Positions 25,198-32,913 of a stretch of 64,000 bases of DNA are shown in pieces (the first letter of the stretch is position 1; the number at the start of each line of letters is the position of its first letter). The DNA comes from Bog-473 sp963763575 (GTDB lineage Bacteria > Actinomycetota > Acidimicrobiia > Acidimicrobiales > RAAP-2): the NCBI GenBank assembly GCA_963763575.1, contig CAVXPD010000004.1, positions 992,001 through 1,056,000 of the forward strand, given 5' to 3'. The notes under the pieces are model-generated. The model had not been told where the DNA came from. It did no database searches and saw only the letters and a list, made by a program, of their open reading frames with translations. Position numbers and translations under genes: made by a program.

Positions 25198-26067
25198 TCA
25201 AAGCTTGACTGGCATCGACCGCTCGAGGTCGGTGGGCGCCGTTCGCGACAAGACGGTAACCCCCAAGGCCATGACGAAGAATGCCACTCCCGCAATGGTC
25301 TTCTGGGCCATGCTCATTGTGAAGCGTTCGTCGAAGATCAAGACGCTCAACGCGATGGCGACGGCAGGGTCGACTACGACGATCAGCGGTTGGGACACGC
25401 TCAACGGGCCAACCTGCAGGGCGGCCTGTTGGAGCACGGAACCGAGGACTCCGGACGCAATCAACGCATAGATCGGCCAATGCTCCAGCGTGCCCACCAG
25501 GCCCGACGCCACAAACACGTTGGTGGTCGCCTTGATGAACGCGGCCATCAGAGCCCACGTGATCGAGGCCGCGGTGGCATAGAGCACCGCCCGGCGCACA
25601 GGCGATCCCCACCGCGCCATGACCGCCAACACGGCGACAGCGCCGCCGAAGAAGGCGAGCGCGGAAGCCCAATCGGAGGCGTCGGGCTGCAGGTGCCCGC
25701 CATGGGGATCGGCGGCAGTCAGGAAGACCGTCAGCGCCGCACAGGTGATCAGTGCAGCAGCCCATGCCATCTTGGCGATGTGCTGGTGGAGCCAGAACCG
25801 GCGGAGGAGCAGGGCGAAGACCAATTCCGTGACGAGGAGGGGCTGGACGATCGAGAGCTGCCCGCTGTGGAGGGCGACCGCTTGAAAGGCAAATCCCCCC
25901 GCCGCCGCCCCCCAGCCGAGGAGCCAGAGGGGTTGGCGAATCAGGAAGGCGACGAGGTCCCAGCCACGGTGTGTTTTGGAAGCACCGACGCTGGCCGCGT
26001 GCTGGGTCATGAGGTGCACTGCGTTTGCCAGGGCAGCCGCCAGGGCGAAGATGATCGTGACGGTCAC
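25198..26067 (-). CDS. DMT/EamA-type integral membrane transporter
   Basis: A 289-residue protein with about nine to ten hydrophobic helices, in two halves as in drug/metabolite transporters: IIFALAAALANAVHLMTQHA, PLWLLGWGAAAGGFAFQAVA, GQLSIVQPLLVTELVFALLL and the repeat-like GPLSVSQPLIVVVDPAVAIA. It acts in the cytoplasmic membrane; the substrate is unknown. The frame begins at GTG 26067 with a weak ribosome site. Its downstream neighbour is the frameshifted remnant and upstream lies a gene-free gap. Confidence 0.85.
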   Translation of the reverse strand: MTVTIIFALAAALANAVHLMTQHAASVGASKTHRGWDLVAFLIRQPLWLLGWGAAAGGFAFQAVALHSGQLSIVQPLLVTELVFALLLRRFWLHQHIAKMAWAAALITCAALTVFLTAADPHGGHLQPDASDWASALAFFGGAVAVLAVMARWGSPVRRAVLYATAASITWALMAAFIKATTNVFVASGLVGTLEHWPIYALIASGVLGSVLQQAALQVGPLSVSQPLIVVVDPAVAIALSVLIFDERFTMSMAQKTIAGVAFFVMALGVTVLSRTAPTDLERSMPVKL

Positions 26068-26586
26068 ATCACAACTTCTGATCGAGCCCTATCTCCAAAC
26101 CCATTTGGTGGATTCTGGGCGCTCGAGATGTGCCGATCCAGTGCTTCCAATCGCAGGCGCGACCGGCCCTTAGGTATGGACTGGCCCTGGAACACCACTG
26201 GACTGGCGCAATCGATCCAAGCCGCCGAGGGGAAGGATAGCTGCTGACAGAGGACGGCTCCTCGCTCGGAACCATGATCAAGCCACAAAACGATCGGCGT
26301 CCCGGTAGGCCCTCTGTGCACCTGTCACTCCGGTCGGATCATCTTTGTCGATTGCGACTGCTGGCCCTTTTGGCACACGTCCGTCGAAGGCACGCTCAAG
26401 TCCGGTGTTCGGGGACGCTCAGGCGAGGGTCAGCTCGCAGCTTCATGGGCCACAACATCTCGCGTCTGCGAAGTCTCAGAGCCAGCCAGTCTCTCCGAAA
26501 GTACGTGATTGCCCAGAGTTTCGCCCCTGACCGGCCGTCCCGATACAGAGAAGGCGCGACCAACCCCACAGTCGAGCGCAACTTTG
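26068..26586. other. Gap without supported gene
   Basis: About 520 bp upstream of the transporter. None of the six frames gives a recognisable or convincingly biased protein, and I see no strong repeat or hairpin. It marks the right edge of the lower-GC accessory stretch. Confidence 0.5.
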
Positions 26587-27111
26587 TCAGAGTCCCTTGA
26601 CCTGTGTGACCGCGGCCCGCAGACGGGGCGCCGCCTCGACCGACCACGCCGCCACGACCGCTCCGAGGTCCGGCAGCTGGGACTCGAGGACGTAGAGGCC
26701 CCGGGTCGGGAGCGTCGCGCCCAGCTCGACGAGCACCGGGCGCAGGTGGATCTCCACGGCGAGCGCGTGCTGTGGGCCCGCACCCACCATGACGGGGACG
26801 ACGACCACGCCGTCGAGGTCCGTCGTGCTGAACCAGTCCAAGAACGACTTCAGCAGCCCGGTGTAGCTCGCCTTGTAGGTCGGCGACGCGACGAGGGCCA
26901 GCGAGCAGGCGCGCACGGCGTCCACGGCGTCGCGCACCGGGGTCGAGGACCAGTCGAAGAGCGACGGGCCGAGCTCCGCCAGGTCGTAGGTCACCCGGGT
27001 CGCGCCCGCCAGGCCGACCGCCTCGGTAGCGGCCGTCGCCACGGCCGCGGCGACCTCCAGCGTCCGCGAATGGGGCTTGGGGTTGCCGACGACGACGCCG
27101 ACGGCGCTCAC
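26587..27111 (-). CDS. NAD(P)H-dependent FMN reductase
   Basis: A 174-residue flavodoxin-fold reductase: the phosphate-binding start GVVVGNPKPHSRTLEVAAAV, the ALVASPTYKASYTGLLKSFL segment and the VVVPVMVGAGPQHALAVE strand. It is of the SsuE/MsuE-like type, which supplies FMNH2 to two-component monooxygenases. GTG 27111 lies 40 bp after the stop of the upstream DapB-like gene on the same strand. No monooxygenase is adjacent; the NtaA-type enzyme at the window's left edge is a possible partner, which is inference only. Confidence 0.9.
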   Translation of the reverse strand: MSAVGVVVGNPKPHSRTLEVAAAVATAATEAVGLAGATRVTYDLAELGPSLFDWSSTPVRDAVDAVRACSLALVASPTYKASYTGLLKSFLDWFSTTDLDGVVVVPVMVGAGPQHALAVEIHLRPVLVELGATLPTRGLYVLESQLPDLGAVVAAWSVEAAPRLRAAVTQVKGL

Positions 27112-27151
27112 GCGGGCGTCCGCGCCGCAGCGGGCCTCGCCCTGTCGGCCC

Positions 27152-28192
27152 TCATCGCAGGCTCGGGATGATCTGCGGGAGGTCCGCGCTGGTGCGGATA
27201 CCCGGCTCGGCCGCGCAGACGTAGGGGATCGCGTTGACGGGGCGGTGCGCCGTCAGTCCGGGGGAAGTGGCCGCCCACGCGTCGGGGTGGACCGGGAAGC
27301 GGATGGAGACGTCGAGGGGCGCGTCGCCCTCGACGAGGAGGTGCCAGCCCGTCTCCCGCAGGTCCCACGCCGGCTCGACGTCCGCCGTCAGGTACCAATT
27401 GGCACTGAAGGTGAGCAGCGGCCGCCCGTCCCGGCGGCCCTCTACGCGCAAACGCTGCGCGCCGACAGTGCCGGCTTCGACCCGCCCCGCCGCGACGTCC
27501 ACCGTCCGGCGCGCCACCGCCACCCGTCCGGATGCCACCACGTCGTCGAGCGGCAGGCCGAGCGCGTCGGCGACCATGCGCAGGGACCCGGCGAAGGACG
27601 CGCCGCCGTGCTGCTCCACCCCCCTCGGGTCGAAGGCGGCTGGATCGCGCCCGAAGCCCATGAGCGCAAAGATCAGCTCGGGTGAGTTGCGGCTCGACAT
27701 GTCGGCGAACTCCTCGATGAGCACGCTCTCGAGCCGTCGCTGCAGCGAGGTGAGTACGAGGGGCAGGGCCTCGGTGATGAACCCAGGGCTCGAGCCGGTG
27801 CTGTGCAACGACGAACCGCCCCGCCGGCAGGCCGCCTCGACGCGCTCGCGCGCCGCGGGGTCCATGGTGGCGGGGTGGTGGAACTCGCTGCGCGTCGACA
27901 CCACGTTGGTGCCGGACTCGAGCAGCCGGCACAGCACGTCGAGGTCGGCCCGGTCGCCCATGTAGACGACGCAGTCCGGCTGCAGCGCCAGGATCTCGTC
28001 GACGTCGCGGGTGGCCCGTACGCCTGTGGACGCGGTCCCCAAGAGGTCCCCCGCATCCCGGCCCACCTTGGCCTCCGAGTACACGTAGAGGCCGACCAGG
28101 TCCAGGTCCGGGTGGTCGACGACGGCGCGCAACGAGCGCAGACCGATGTTCCCCGTCGCCCATTGCACGACCCGGTACCGCTTGTCCCCCAT
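27152..28192 (-). CDS. DapB-like NAD(P)H-dependent dehydrogenase
   Basis: A 346-residue Rossmann oxidoreductase. The nucleotide site YRVVQWATGNIGLRSLRAVV is followed by DLDLVGLYVYSEAKVGRDAG and DCVVYMGDRADLDVLCRLLE. It resembles the dihydrodipicolinate-reductase-like group that includes 2,4-diaminopentanoate dehydrogenase; actinomycete members are often found in catabolic loci with unknown substrates. ATG 28192 follows GGAAGGAGACCC, an excellent site, and fits the domain edge. It is co-directional with the FMN reductase and divergent from the alpha-hydroxy-acid oxidase gene. Confidence 0.88.
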   Translation of the reverse strand: MGDKRYRVVQWATGNIGLRSLRAVVDHPDLDLVGLYVYSEAKVGRDAGDLLGTASTGVRATRDVDEILALQPDCVVYMGDRADLDVLCRLLESGTNVVSTRSEFHHPATMDPAARERVEAACRRGGSSLHSTGSSPGFITEALPLVLTSLQRRLESVLIEEFADMSSRNSPELIFALMGFGRDPAAFDPRGVEQHGGASFAGSLRMVADALGLPLDDVVASGRVAVARRTVDVAAGRVEAGTVGAQRLRVEGRRDGRPLLTFSANWYLTADVEPAWDLRETGWHLLVEGDAPLDVSIRFPVHPDAWAATSPGLTAHRPVNAIPYVCAAEPGIRTSADLPQIIPSLR

Positions 28193-28286
28193 GGGTCTCC
28201 TTCCCTCCCTGCGCTCCTTGACCGGGGCCGCGTCGGAGTCCACGGAGCCGGCTTCGTATGATGTCACTTCCCACCTGGGCAGACCG

Positions 28287-29528
28287 ATGAGCCTCGTCAA
28301 GAACCTCCGCGCCGTCATCCGCTTCGAACCCGTCCGGACCGACCCGGTCGAGCGGAGGCTGGCCCGCGCCGCCTGTGTCGACGACCTTCGCCGGTTGGCC
28401 CGTCGGCGCTTGCCCCGCGGCGTCTTCGACTACGTGGACGGCGGCGCCGAGGACGAGATCACCCTGGCCGCCAACCGGTCCGCCTTCTCGGGCACAGGAT
28501 TCCGGCCGCGCGTGCTGCGCGGAGTCGGCACGGCAGACCCGTCGAACCGACTGATGGGAGGACTGGTCGCGTTCCCGCTCGTGCTCGCGCCGGCCGGTTT
28601 CACCCGCATCGTGCATCCCGATGGCGAACTGGCCGTCGCCCGAGCTGCGGCGCGCATGGGCGTCCCCTACACCCTCTCCACGCTCAGCACGCGTTCCATC
28701 GAGGACGTCCGATCGGTCAGCGACGGCCGGCTGTGGTTCCAGGTCTACGCCTGGCGCGACCGCGGATTGATCAAGGAGCTCGTGAGCCGCGCCGCCGCAG
28801 CCGAGTACGACGCGCTCGTGCTCACGGTGGACACGGCGGTATTGGGCCGCCGCGAGCGTGATGTGCGTCACGGCTTCGCTCTCCCGCCGGCCATCGGCCC
28901 CCGGACGTTCATCGACGGCGCCCTGCACCCGCAATGGACGGTCGCCTTCCTGCGCAGCGATCCCATTCGCTTCGCCAACGTGGTTGGGAGCGATGTGGGC
29001 GACGCCAGCACCCCTACGACTATTTCCGAGTACATCCACAGGCAGTTCGATCCCGCTCTGTCCTGGTCCGACGTCGAGTGGCTGCGTTCGATTTGGGACG
29101 GGGGCCTCGTGGTGAAGGGGATCCAGACGGTCGACGACGCCGTGCTCGCAACGGATGCTGGCGTGGACGCCGTGGCGCTCTCGAACCACGGCGGACGGCA
29201 GATCGACGGAGCGCCGCCCACCTTCTCGCTCGTCGAGCCCGTGGCCGACGCGATCGGGGACCGCGCGGCGGTGATCTGCGACGGCGGCGTCCGCCGCGGC
29301 AGCGACATCATCAAGGCGGTGGCAGCCGGCGCCGACGCCTGCATGGCTGGGCGGGCCTATCTGTACGGCCTGGCCGTCGGGGGTGAGCGAGGCGTCGAGC
29401 GCGTTCTGTCCTGGCTGCGCGACGACATGGTCCGGACCATGACGCTCCTTGGCGCAGCGAGCGTGTCCGAGCTGGACCGATCGCTGCTCGATCGAGCCAT
29501 CGCGGGCAGAGGCGGGGAACGACCATGA
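28287..29528 (+). CDS. FMN-dependent alpha-hydroxy-acid oxidase/dehydrogenase
   Basis: A 413-residue TIM-barrel flavoenzyme. Diagnostic parts are RLPRGVFDYVDGGAEDEITL, APAGFTRIVHPDGELAVARA, YTLSTLSTRSIEDV, LWFQVYAWRDRG, ALVLTVDTAVLGRRERDVR, the active-site ALSNHGGRQIDGAPPT and ICDGGVRRGSDIIKAVAAGA. The last two place the catalytic His and Arg and the FMN phosphate. The closest relatives I know are actinobacterial LldD2/MftD-like proteins, but no mycofactocin genes are present. ATG 28287 starts a plus-strand operon with the next three genes. Confidence 0.92.
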   Translation: MSLVKNLRAVIRFEPVRTDPVERRLARAACVDDLRRLARRRLPRGVFDYVDGGAEDEITLAANRSAFSGTGFRPRVLRGVGTADPSNRLMGGLVAFPLVLAPAGFTRIVHPDGELAVARAAARMGVPYTLSTLSTRSIEDVRSVSDGRLWFQVYAWRDRGLIKELVSRAAAAEYDALVLTVDTAVLGRRERDVRHGFALPPAIGPRTFIDGALHPQWTVAFLRSDPIRFANVVGSDVGDASTPTTISEYIHRQFDPALSWSDVEWLRSIWDGGLVVKGIQTVDDAVLATDAGVDAVALSNHGGRQIDGAPPTFSLVEPVADAIGDRAAVICDGGVRRGSDIIKAVAAGADACMAGRAYLYGLAVGGERGVERVLSWLRDDMVRTMTLLGAASVSELDRSLLDRAIAGRGGERP

Positions 29529-30133
29529 GCGGGCCGCCCGAGCTCCGGCTGACGCCGCGCGCGTTCGCCGAGTGGGACGAGGAAGACCGCGCCGCGCTTC
29601 TCCCATTCCTGCGCCGGCCCGAGTTGTACCTCTCGGGCGCGCCGGATGCGCCGCCGATGCCCGTCGTGCTCGAGCTCTTCGCACACCATCGCGCGCTGAG
29701 CCGGGCCTGGTTGCCCTTCACCGACATGTTGAGCGGGGTCGACGCCCGACTCGACCCGTCGCGGCGAGAGCTGCTCATTCTGCGCGTCGCCTGGAAGTCC
29801 GGATCGGGGTACGAGTGGCGGTCGCACCAGCGGCTCGCCGCCGAGGCGGGGCTCTCGGCCGCGCAGATCGACGCGGTGCCCGCGGGCCCCGGCGCGGACG
29901 TGTGGACCCCGATCGAGCGCGCCCTCCTGACGGCGGCAGACGAAATGGCCGACTCGTTCTGCGTCAGCGACGCAACCTGGCGCACCCTGGCGTCGCACCT
30001 CGACCCGGCCGAGTTGCTCGAGGCGCTCTTCGTCGTCGGGGGCTACCTCGGCTTGGCCGCGGTGCTCAACAGCGCCGGCCTGGAGCCGGGTGTCGGCGGG
30101 GCCGCGCCCCGGTATGGCGGAGACGCACCGTGA
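29525..30133 (+). CDS. Carboxymuconolactone decarboxylase-like (AhpD-fold) protein
   Basis: A 202-residue AhpD-fold helical protein: MLSGVDARLDPSRRELLILR, WKSGSGYEWRSHQRLAAEAG, and LTAADEMADSFCVSDATWRT. The GYEWRSH segment is the CMD signature; the paired cysteines of peroxidase-type AhpD are absent, as in the Cys-less catabolic subgroup. It overlaps the upstream stop by 4 bp (ATGA) and the downstream start by 3, so expression is coupled. The exact reaction is unknown. Confidence 0.87.
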   Translation: MSGPPELRLTPRAFAEWDEEDRAALLPFLRRPELYLSGAPDAPPMPVVLELFAHHRALSRAWLPFTDMLSGVDARLDPSRRELLILRVAWKSGSGYEWRSHQRLAAEAGLSAAQIDAVPAGPGADVWTPIERALLTAADEMADSFCVSDATWRTLASHLDPAELLEALFVVGGYLGLAAVLNSAGLEPGVGGAAPRYGGDAP

Positions 30134-31068
30134 AGGCGGTCCGCAGCGGCGAGGGCGCCGTCACCGTCGTCGACCTGGACGAGCCGCCGGGTGTCGGCGA
30201 GGCCCTCACGATGCGAGCGACGAGCGTGTGCGCGTCGGATCTCAGCTACGTCTTCCTGGGCAGCACCAACGTCCTGGGGCACGAGCTGGCCGGCGTCCGC
30301 TCAGATGGGACGCCCGTGGTGGTCGAGGCCATCTACGGCTGCGGGGGGTGCGAGCCGTGCCGGCGCGGCGCGTACAACCTGTGCCCGACGCACGGGCAGC
30401 GCGCGCTCGGCATCGGCGCCGACGGGGGAATGGCAGAGATGTTCCGCGCGCCGAGCGAACGGCTGGTGCCGCTGCCGTCGGGGCTCGACCTGCGCGACGC
30501 CTCGATCGTGGAGCCGGCTTCAGTGTCGTGGCACGCCTTGCGGCTCGCGGAAGTGGGTCCGGGCAAGCGGGTCGCCGTCGTCGGGGCGGGTGCCCTGGGC
30601 CTCCTGGCTGTGGCGGGCGCCCGGCGGCTCGGGTGTGAGGAGGTCGCCCTGATGGCGCGCCACCCCCACCAGAAGGAGGCGGGAGAGCGGCTGGGCGCCG
30701 GGATCGGAGCCGTGGGCACCTACGAGGTCGTCGTCGAGGCCGCGGGCAACGCCGAGAGCCTGGCCCGTTGCGGCGATCTGGTGGCACCGGGCGGCACGAT
30801 CGTCGTCCTCGGTGTGCACTTCGGTCCGGTGCAGCTCGAGTGGATGCCCCTCTTCCACCGCGAGGCTCGGCTGATCCCGTCCCTCGGGTACTGCGCGCAC
30901 GACGGCGTGCGCGAGATGGAGGAGGCCGCGGCGATGCTGGCGGCCGATCCGGAGATCGCGCGCACGGTCATCACGCACCGGTTCCCGCTCGAGGACGCCG
31001 TGCATGCCTTCTCGGTGGCCGCGGACCGCGGCGCGGGTGCCATCCGCGTGGTGATCGAACCGTCGTGA
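30130..31068 (+). CDS. Zinc-dependent alcohol dehydrogenase (MDR family)
   Basis: A 312-residue medium-chain dehydrogenase. The catalytic-zinc region is CASDLSYVFLGSTNVLGHEL. The structural-zinc lobe has YGCGGCEPCRRGAYNLCPT (four Cys), and the NAD site is VAVVGAGALGLLAVAGARRLG. It is shorter than the usual 340 residues and starts with GTG overlapping the preceding stop. In this operon it probably oxidises or reduces the alcohol/ketone product of the alpha-hydroxy-acid enzyme, which is inference. Confidence 0.92.
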   Translation: MKAVRSGEGAVTVVDLDEPPGVGEALTMRATSVCASDLSYVFLGSTNVLGHELAGVRSDGTPVVVEAIYGCGGCEPCRRGAYNLCPTHGQRALGIGADGGMAEMFRAPSERLVPLPSGLDLRDASIVEPASVSWHALRLAEVGPGKRVAVVGAGALGLLAVAGARRLGCEEVALMARHPHQKEAGERLGAGIGAVGTYEVVVEAAGNAESLARCGDLVAPGGTIVVLGVHFGPVQLEWMPLFHREARLIPSLGYCAHDGVREMEEAAAMLAADPEIARTVITHRFPLEDAVHAFSVAADRGAGAIRVVIEPS

Positions 31069-31075
31069 GGGCGGC

Positions 31076-31522
31076 GTGAGGCCGGAGGACCAGTTCCACG
31101 TCGGCATCGTGGTGGACGATCTGGACGCCGCCTTGGCGGAGCTCACCGACCTGGCCGGTTATGGCTGGTGCCCGGTCCTCGAACTGGAGACACCAGTGCT
31201 GCTTGCCGGTGACGAGATCATGCTGCCGCTCCGCTTCGCGTATTCGGCGTCCCTACCCCGGATCGAGGTCATTCAGAGCGTGCCCGGGACGCCATGGATG
31301 CCGCTCGCCGGATCCGGCGCGCACCACATCGGGTACTGGTCCGACGACCTCGTGGCCGACGGGGCGCTCCTCGGCGCACGCGGCTTCCTGGCGGAGGCCA
31401 CGGGTACGCAGCCCGACGGTGTCCCGATCTGGGCCTACCACGCCCGGCCGGGCCGTCCTCGGGTGGAGCTTGTCAGCCAGGAGCTCCGTGCGGGTCTCGA
31501 GGGGTACTGGGCGTCGAGTTGA
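31076..31522 (+). CDS. VOC (glyoxalase/dioxygenase) superfamily protein
   Basis: A 148-residue VOC-fold protein: FHVGIVVDDLDAALAELTDL, LPRIEVIQSVPGTPWMPLAG, GAHHIGYWSDDLVADGALLG and the closing PRVELVSQELRAGLEGYW. His and Glu residues at the usual metal positions (FHVG, HHIG, VELV) suggest a metal site. It is the last gene of the operon, 7 bp after the alcohol dehydrogenase, with a GTG start. The substrate is unknown. Confidence 0.88.
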   Translation: MRPEDQFHVGIVVDDLDAALAELTDLAGYGWCPVLELETPVLLAGDEIMLPLRFAYSASLPRIEVIQSVPGTPWMPLAGSGAHHIGYWSDDLVADGALLGARGFLAEATGTQPDGVPIWAYHARPGRPRVELVSQELRAGLEGYWASS

Positions 31523-31600
31523 CGAAGTCGTCCTGAGACGCCGGGGCAGGCGCGGAGCCACGAACTCGTTTCGGCGGAGCCGGCGCAGGTGCCAGTTCAA

Positions 31601-31619
31601 AACCTGACGTTTGTTCCGA
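31601..31619 (-). promoter_or_regulatory. Shared 19-bp motif, copy A (before tandem TetR gene)
   Basis: The minus strand reads TCGGAACAAACGTCAGGTT, 18 of 19 identical to the copy at 35477. It lies 37 bp before the ATG of the double TetR gene, so it is a candidate autoregulatory site. It is oriented opposite to the other copies relative to the gene. Confidence 0.65.
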
Positions 31620-31656
31620 TACTAGGATCGGCCTTGTCCCGTTACGATACGAACGA

Positions 31657-32913
31657 ATGTCGTCTCAAGGTGCCCGCCGCGAGGAGATCCTGCAGACCGC
31701 GGCGACGCTGTTCGCGTCGTCGGGGTTCCGCACGTCGCTCGCGGACATCGCCGACTCCTGTGGGATCCTGCCCGGCAGCCTCTACCATCACTTCGACTCC
31801 AAAGAGGCCATCATCGTCGAGCTGGTCCACCGCTACCAGGACGACCTCGACCGCGTCGCCAAGGAAGCCCTCGACACCCTGCACGAGCCGGTCCCGCGGC
31901 CGGCGGAAGAACGGATCCGCGAGTTGGGACGCGCCATCGCGGCATGTGGCGTCGAGCACCGGGCCGCGCTCCTGTTGACGCTCTACGAGCCGCCGATGGT
32001 CGTCGGCGACGAGTTGGCCGGAATCGCGCTGGGGACACCGCCGAGCATCCACTCCGCCATGCACGAGCTCCTTCGTGCCGGCTTGCACTCCGGTGCCATC
32101 CGGCCGGGAATCGATCTCGGGCTCCTCGCCGACCGCCTGTGCCAGAGCATGCTCCACGTCGGCCTGGGTGTGTCGCATCTCACGCCGGGTGGAGAACAGG
32201 TCCCCGACCTCCGGATGCAGATCCTGCTGCACGGGCTCGCCCGGCGCACGCCGTCCGATGCCACGCTCGACCGCTCCAATGCCTTGCGGTCGGCGCGCCG
32301 CGTCATCGAGGAGTGGCGGGACGATGGGGGCGAGGGCGACGACCGGCTGGAACACCTGCTCGCGGTGGCTCGGGCGGAGTTTGGTCGCCGCGGTTACGAG
32401 TCGACGACGATGCGGGACATTGCGACGGCGGCCGACTTGAGCACCGGCACGGTGTACCGGCTTCTCGGCTCGAAAGACGAGCTGCTGGTCACGATCATGT
32501 CTTCCTACTCGGACAAGGTCGTGCGGGCATGGGATGGGGTCGTGCGCTCGGACTCCCCACCTCTGTCCAAGCTGGACGCGCTGATGTGGGTGGCCATCAA
32601 GGTCCTGGAGCGATTCAGCGACGAGGTCAGGATCACCCTGGCATGGATGCGCCAGTCGCCTCCCAACACGCCGAGCTCCCCGAGCCTCGGGGTGTCGTTT
32701 CCCACCCAGCTTCGTCACGTGAGATCGCTGCTGGCGGCCGGAGCGCGGTCCGGAGAGATCGAGCTGGACGGCGGGTCCGCGGACACGAAGGCGCGCTGCG
32801 TCCTCGAAGCCGTATGGGGCGCCGGCGCGCCGGTCGGCACGGCCGGGCCGCGTGGTGCGCAGGAGCTCGCACGCGACACCGTCCTCCGCGGAGCGGCTGT
32901 CCGGCCACGGTGA
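31657..32913 (+). CDS. Tandem (double) TetR-family regulator
   Basis: A 418-residue protein with two complete TetR units. Unit one has its helix-turn-helix at about residues 8-52 (FASSGFRTSLADIADSCGIL, GSLYHHFDSKEAIIVELV). Unit two starts near 228 (AEFGRRGYESTTMRDIATAA, STGTVYRLLGSKDELLVTIM). Each is followed by its own helical ligand domain, so one chain may form an internal dimer and read two half sites. It overlaps the VWA gene by 4 bp (GTGA), and a shared 19-bp motif lies 37 bp upstream. It is therefore the best candidate regulator of that motif. Confidence 0.9.
   Translation: MSSQGARREEILQTAATLFASSGFRTSLADIADSCGILPGSLYHHFDSKEAIIVELVHRYQDDLDRVAKEALDTLHEPVPRPAEERIRELGRAIAACGVEHRAALLLTLYEPPMVVGDELAGIALGTPPSIHSAMHELLRAGLHSGAIRPGIDLGLLADRLCQSMLHVGLGVSHLTPGGEQVPDLRMQILLHGLARRTPSDATLDRSNALRSARRVIEEWRDDGGEGDDRLEHLLAVARAEFGRRGYESTTMRDIATAADLSTGTVYRLLGSKDELLVTIMSSYSDKVVRAWDGVVRSDSPPLSKLDALMWVAIKVLERFSDEVRITLAWMRQSPPNTPSSPSLGVSFPTQLRHVRSLLAAGARSGEIELDGGSADTKARCVLEAVWGAGAPVGTAGPRGAQELARDTVLRGAAVRPR

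Noticed and set aside
24839..25471. Plus-strand frame of about 210 codons overlapping the transporter end
   Set aside because: Composition is not protein-like and it is antisense to the transporter and the frameshifted remnant.
28287..29528. Mycofactocin-system MftD
   Set aside because: The enzyme resembles MftD/LldD2, but no mftA, B, C, E or F genes are present in the window.
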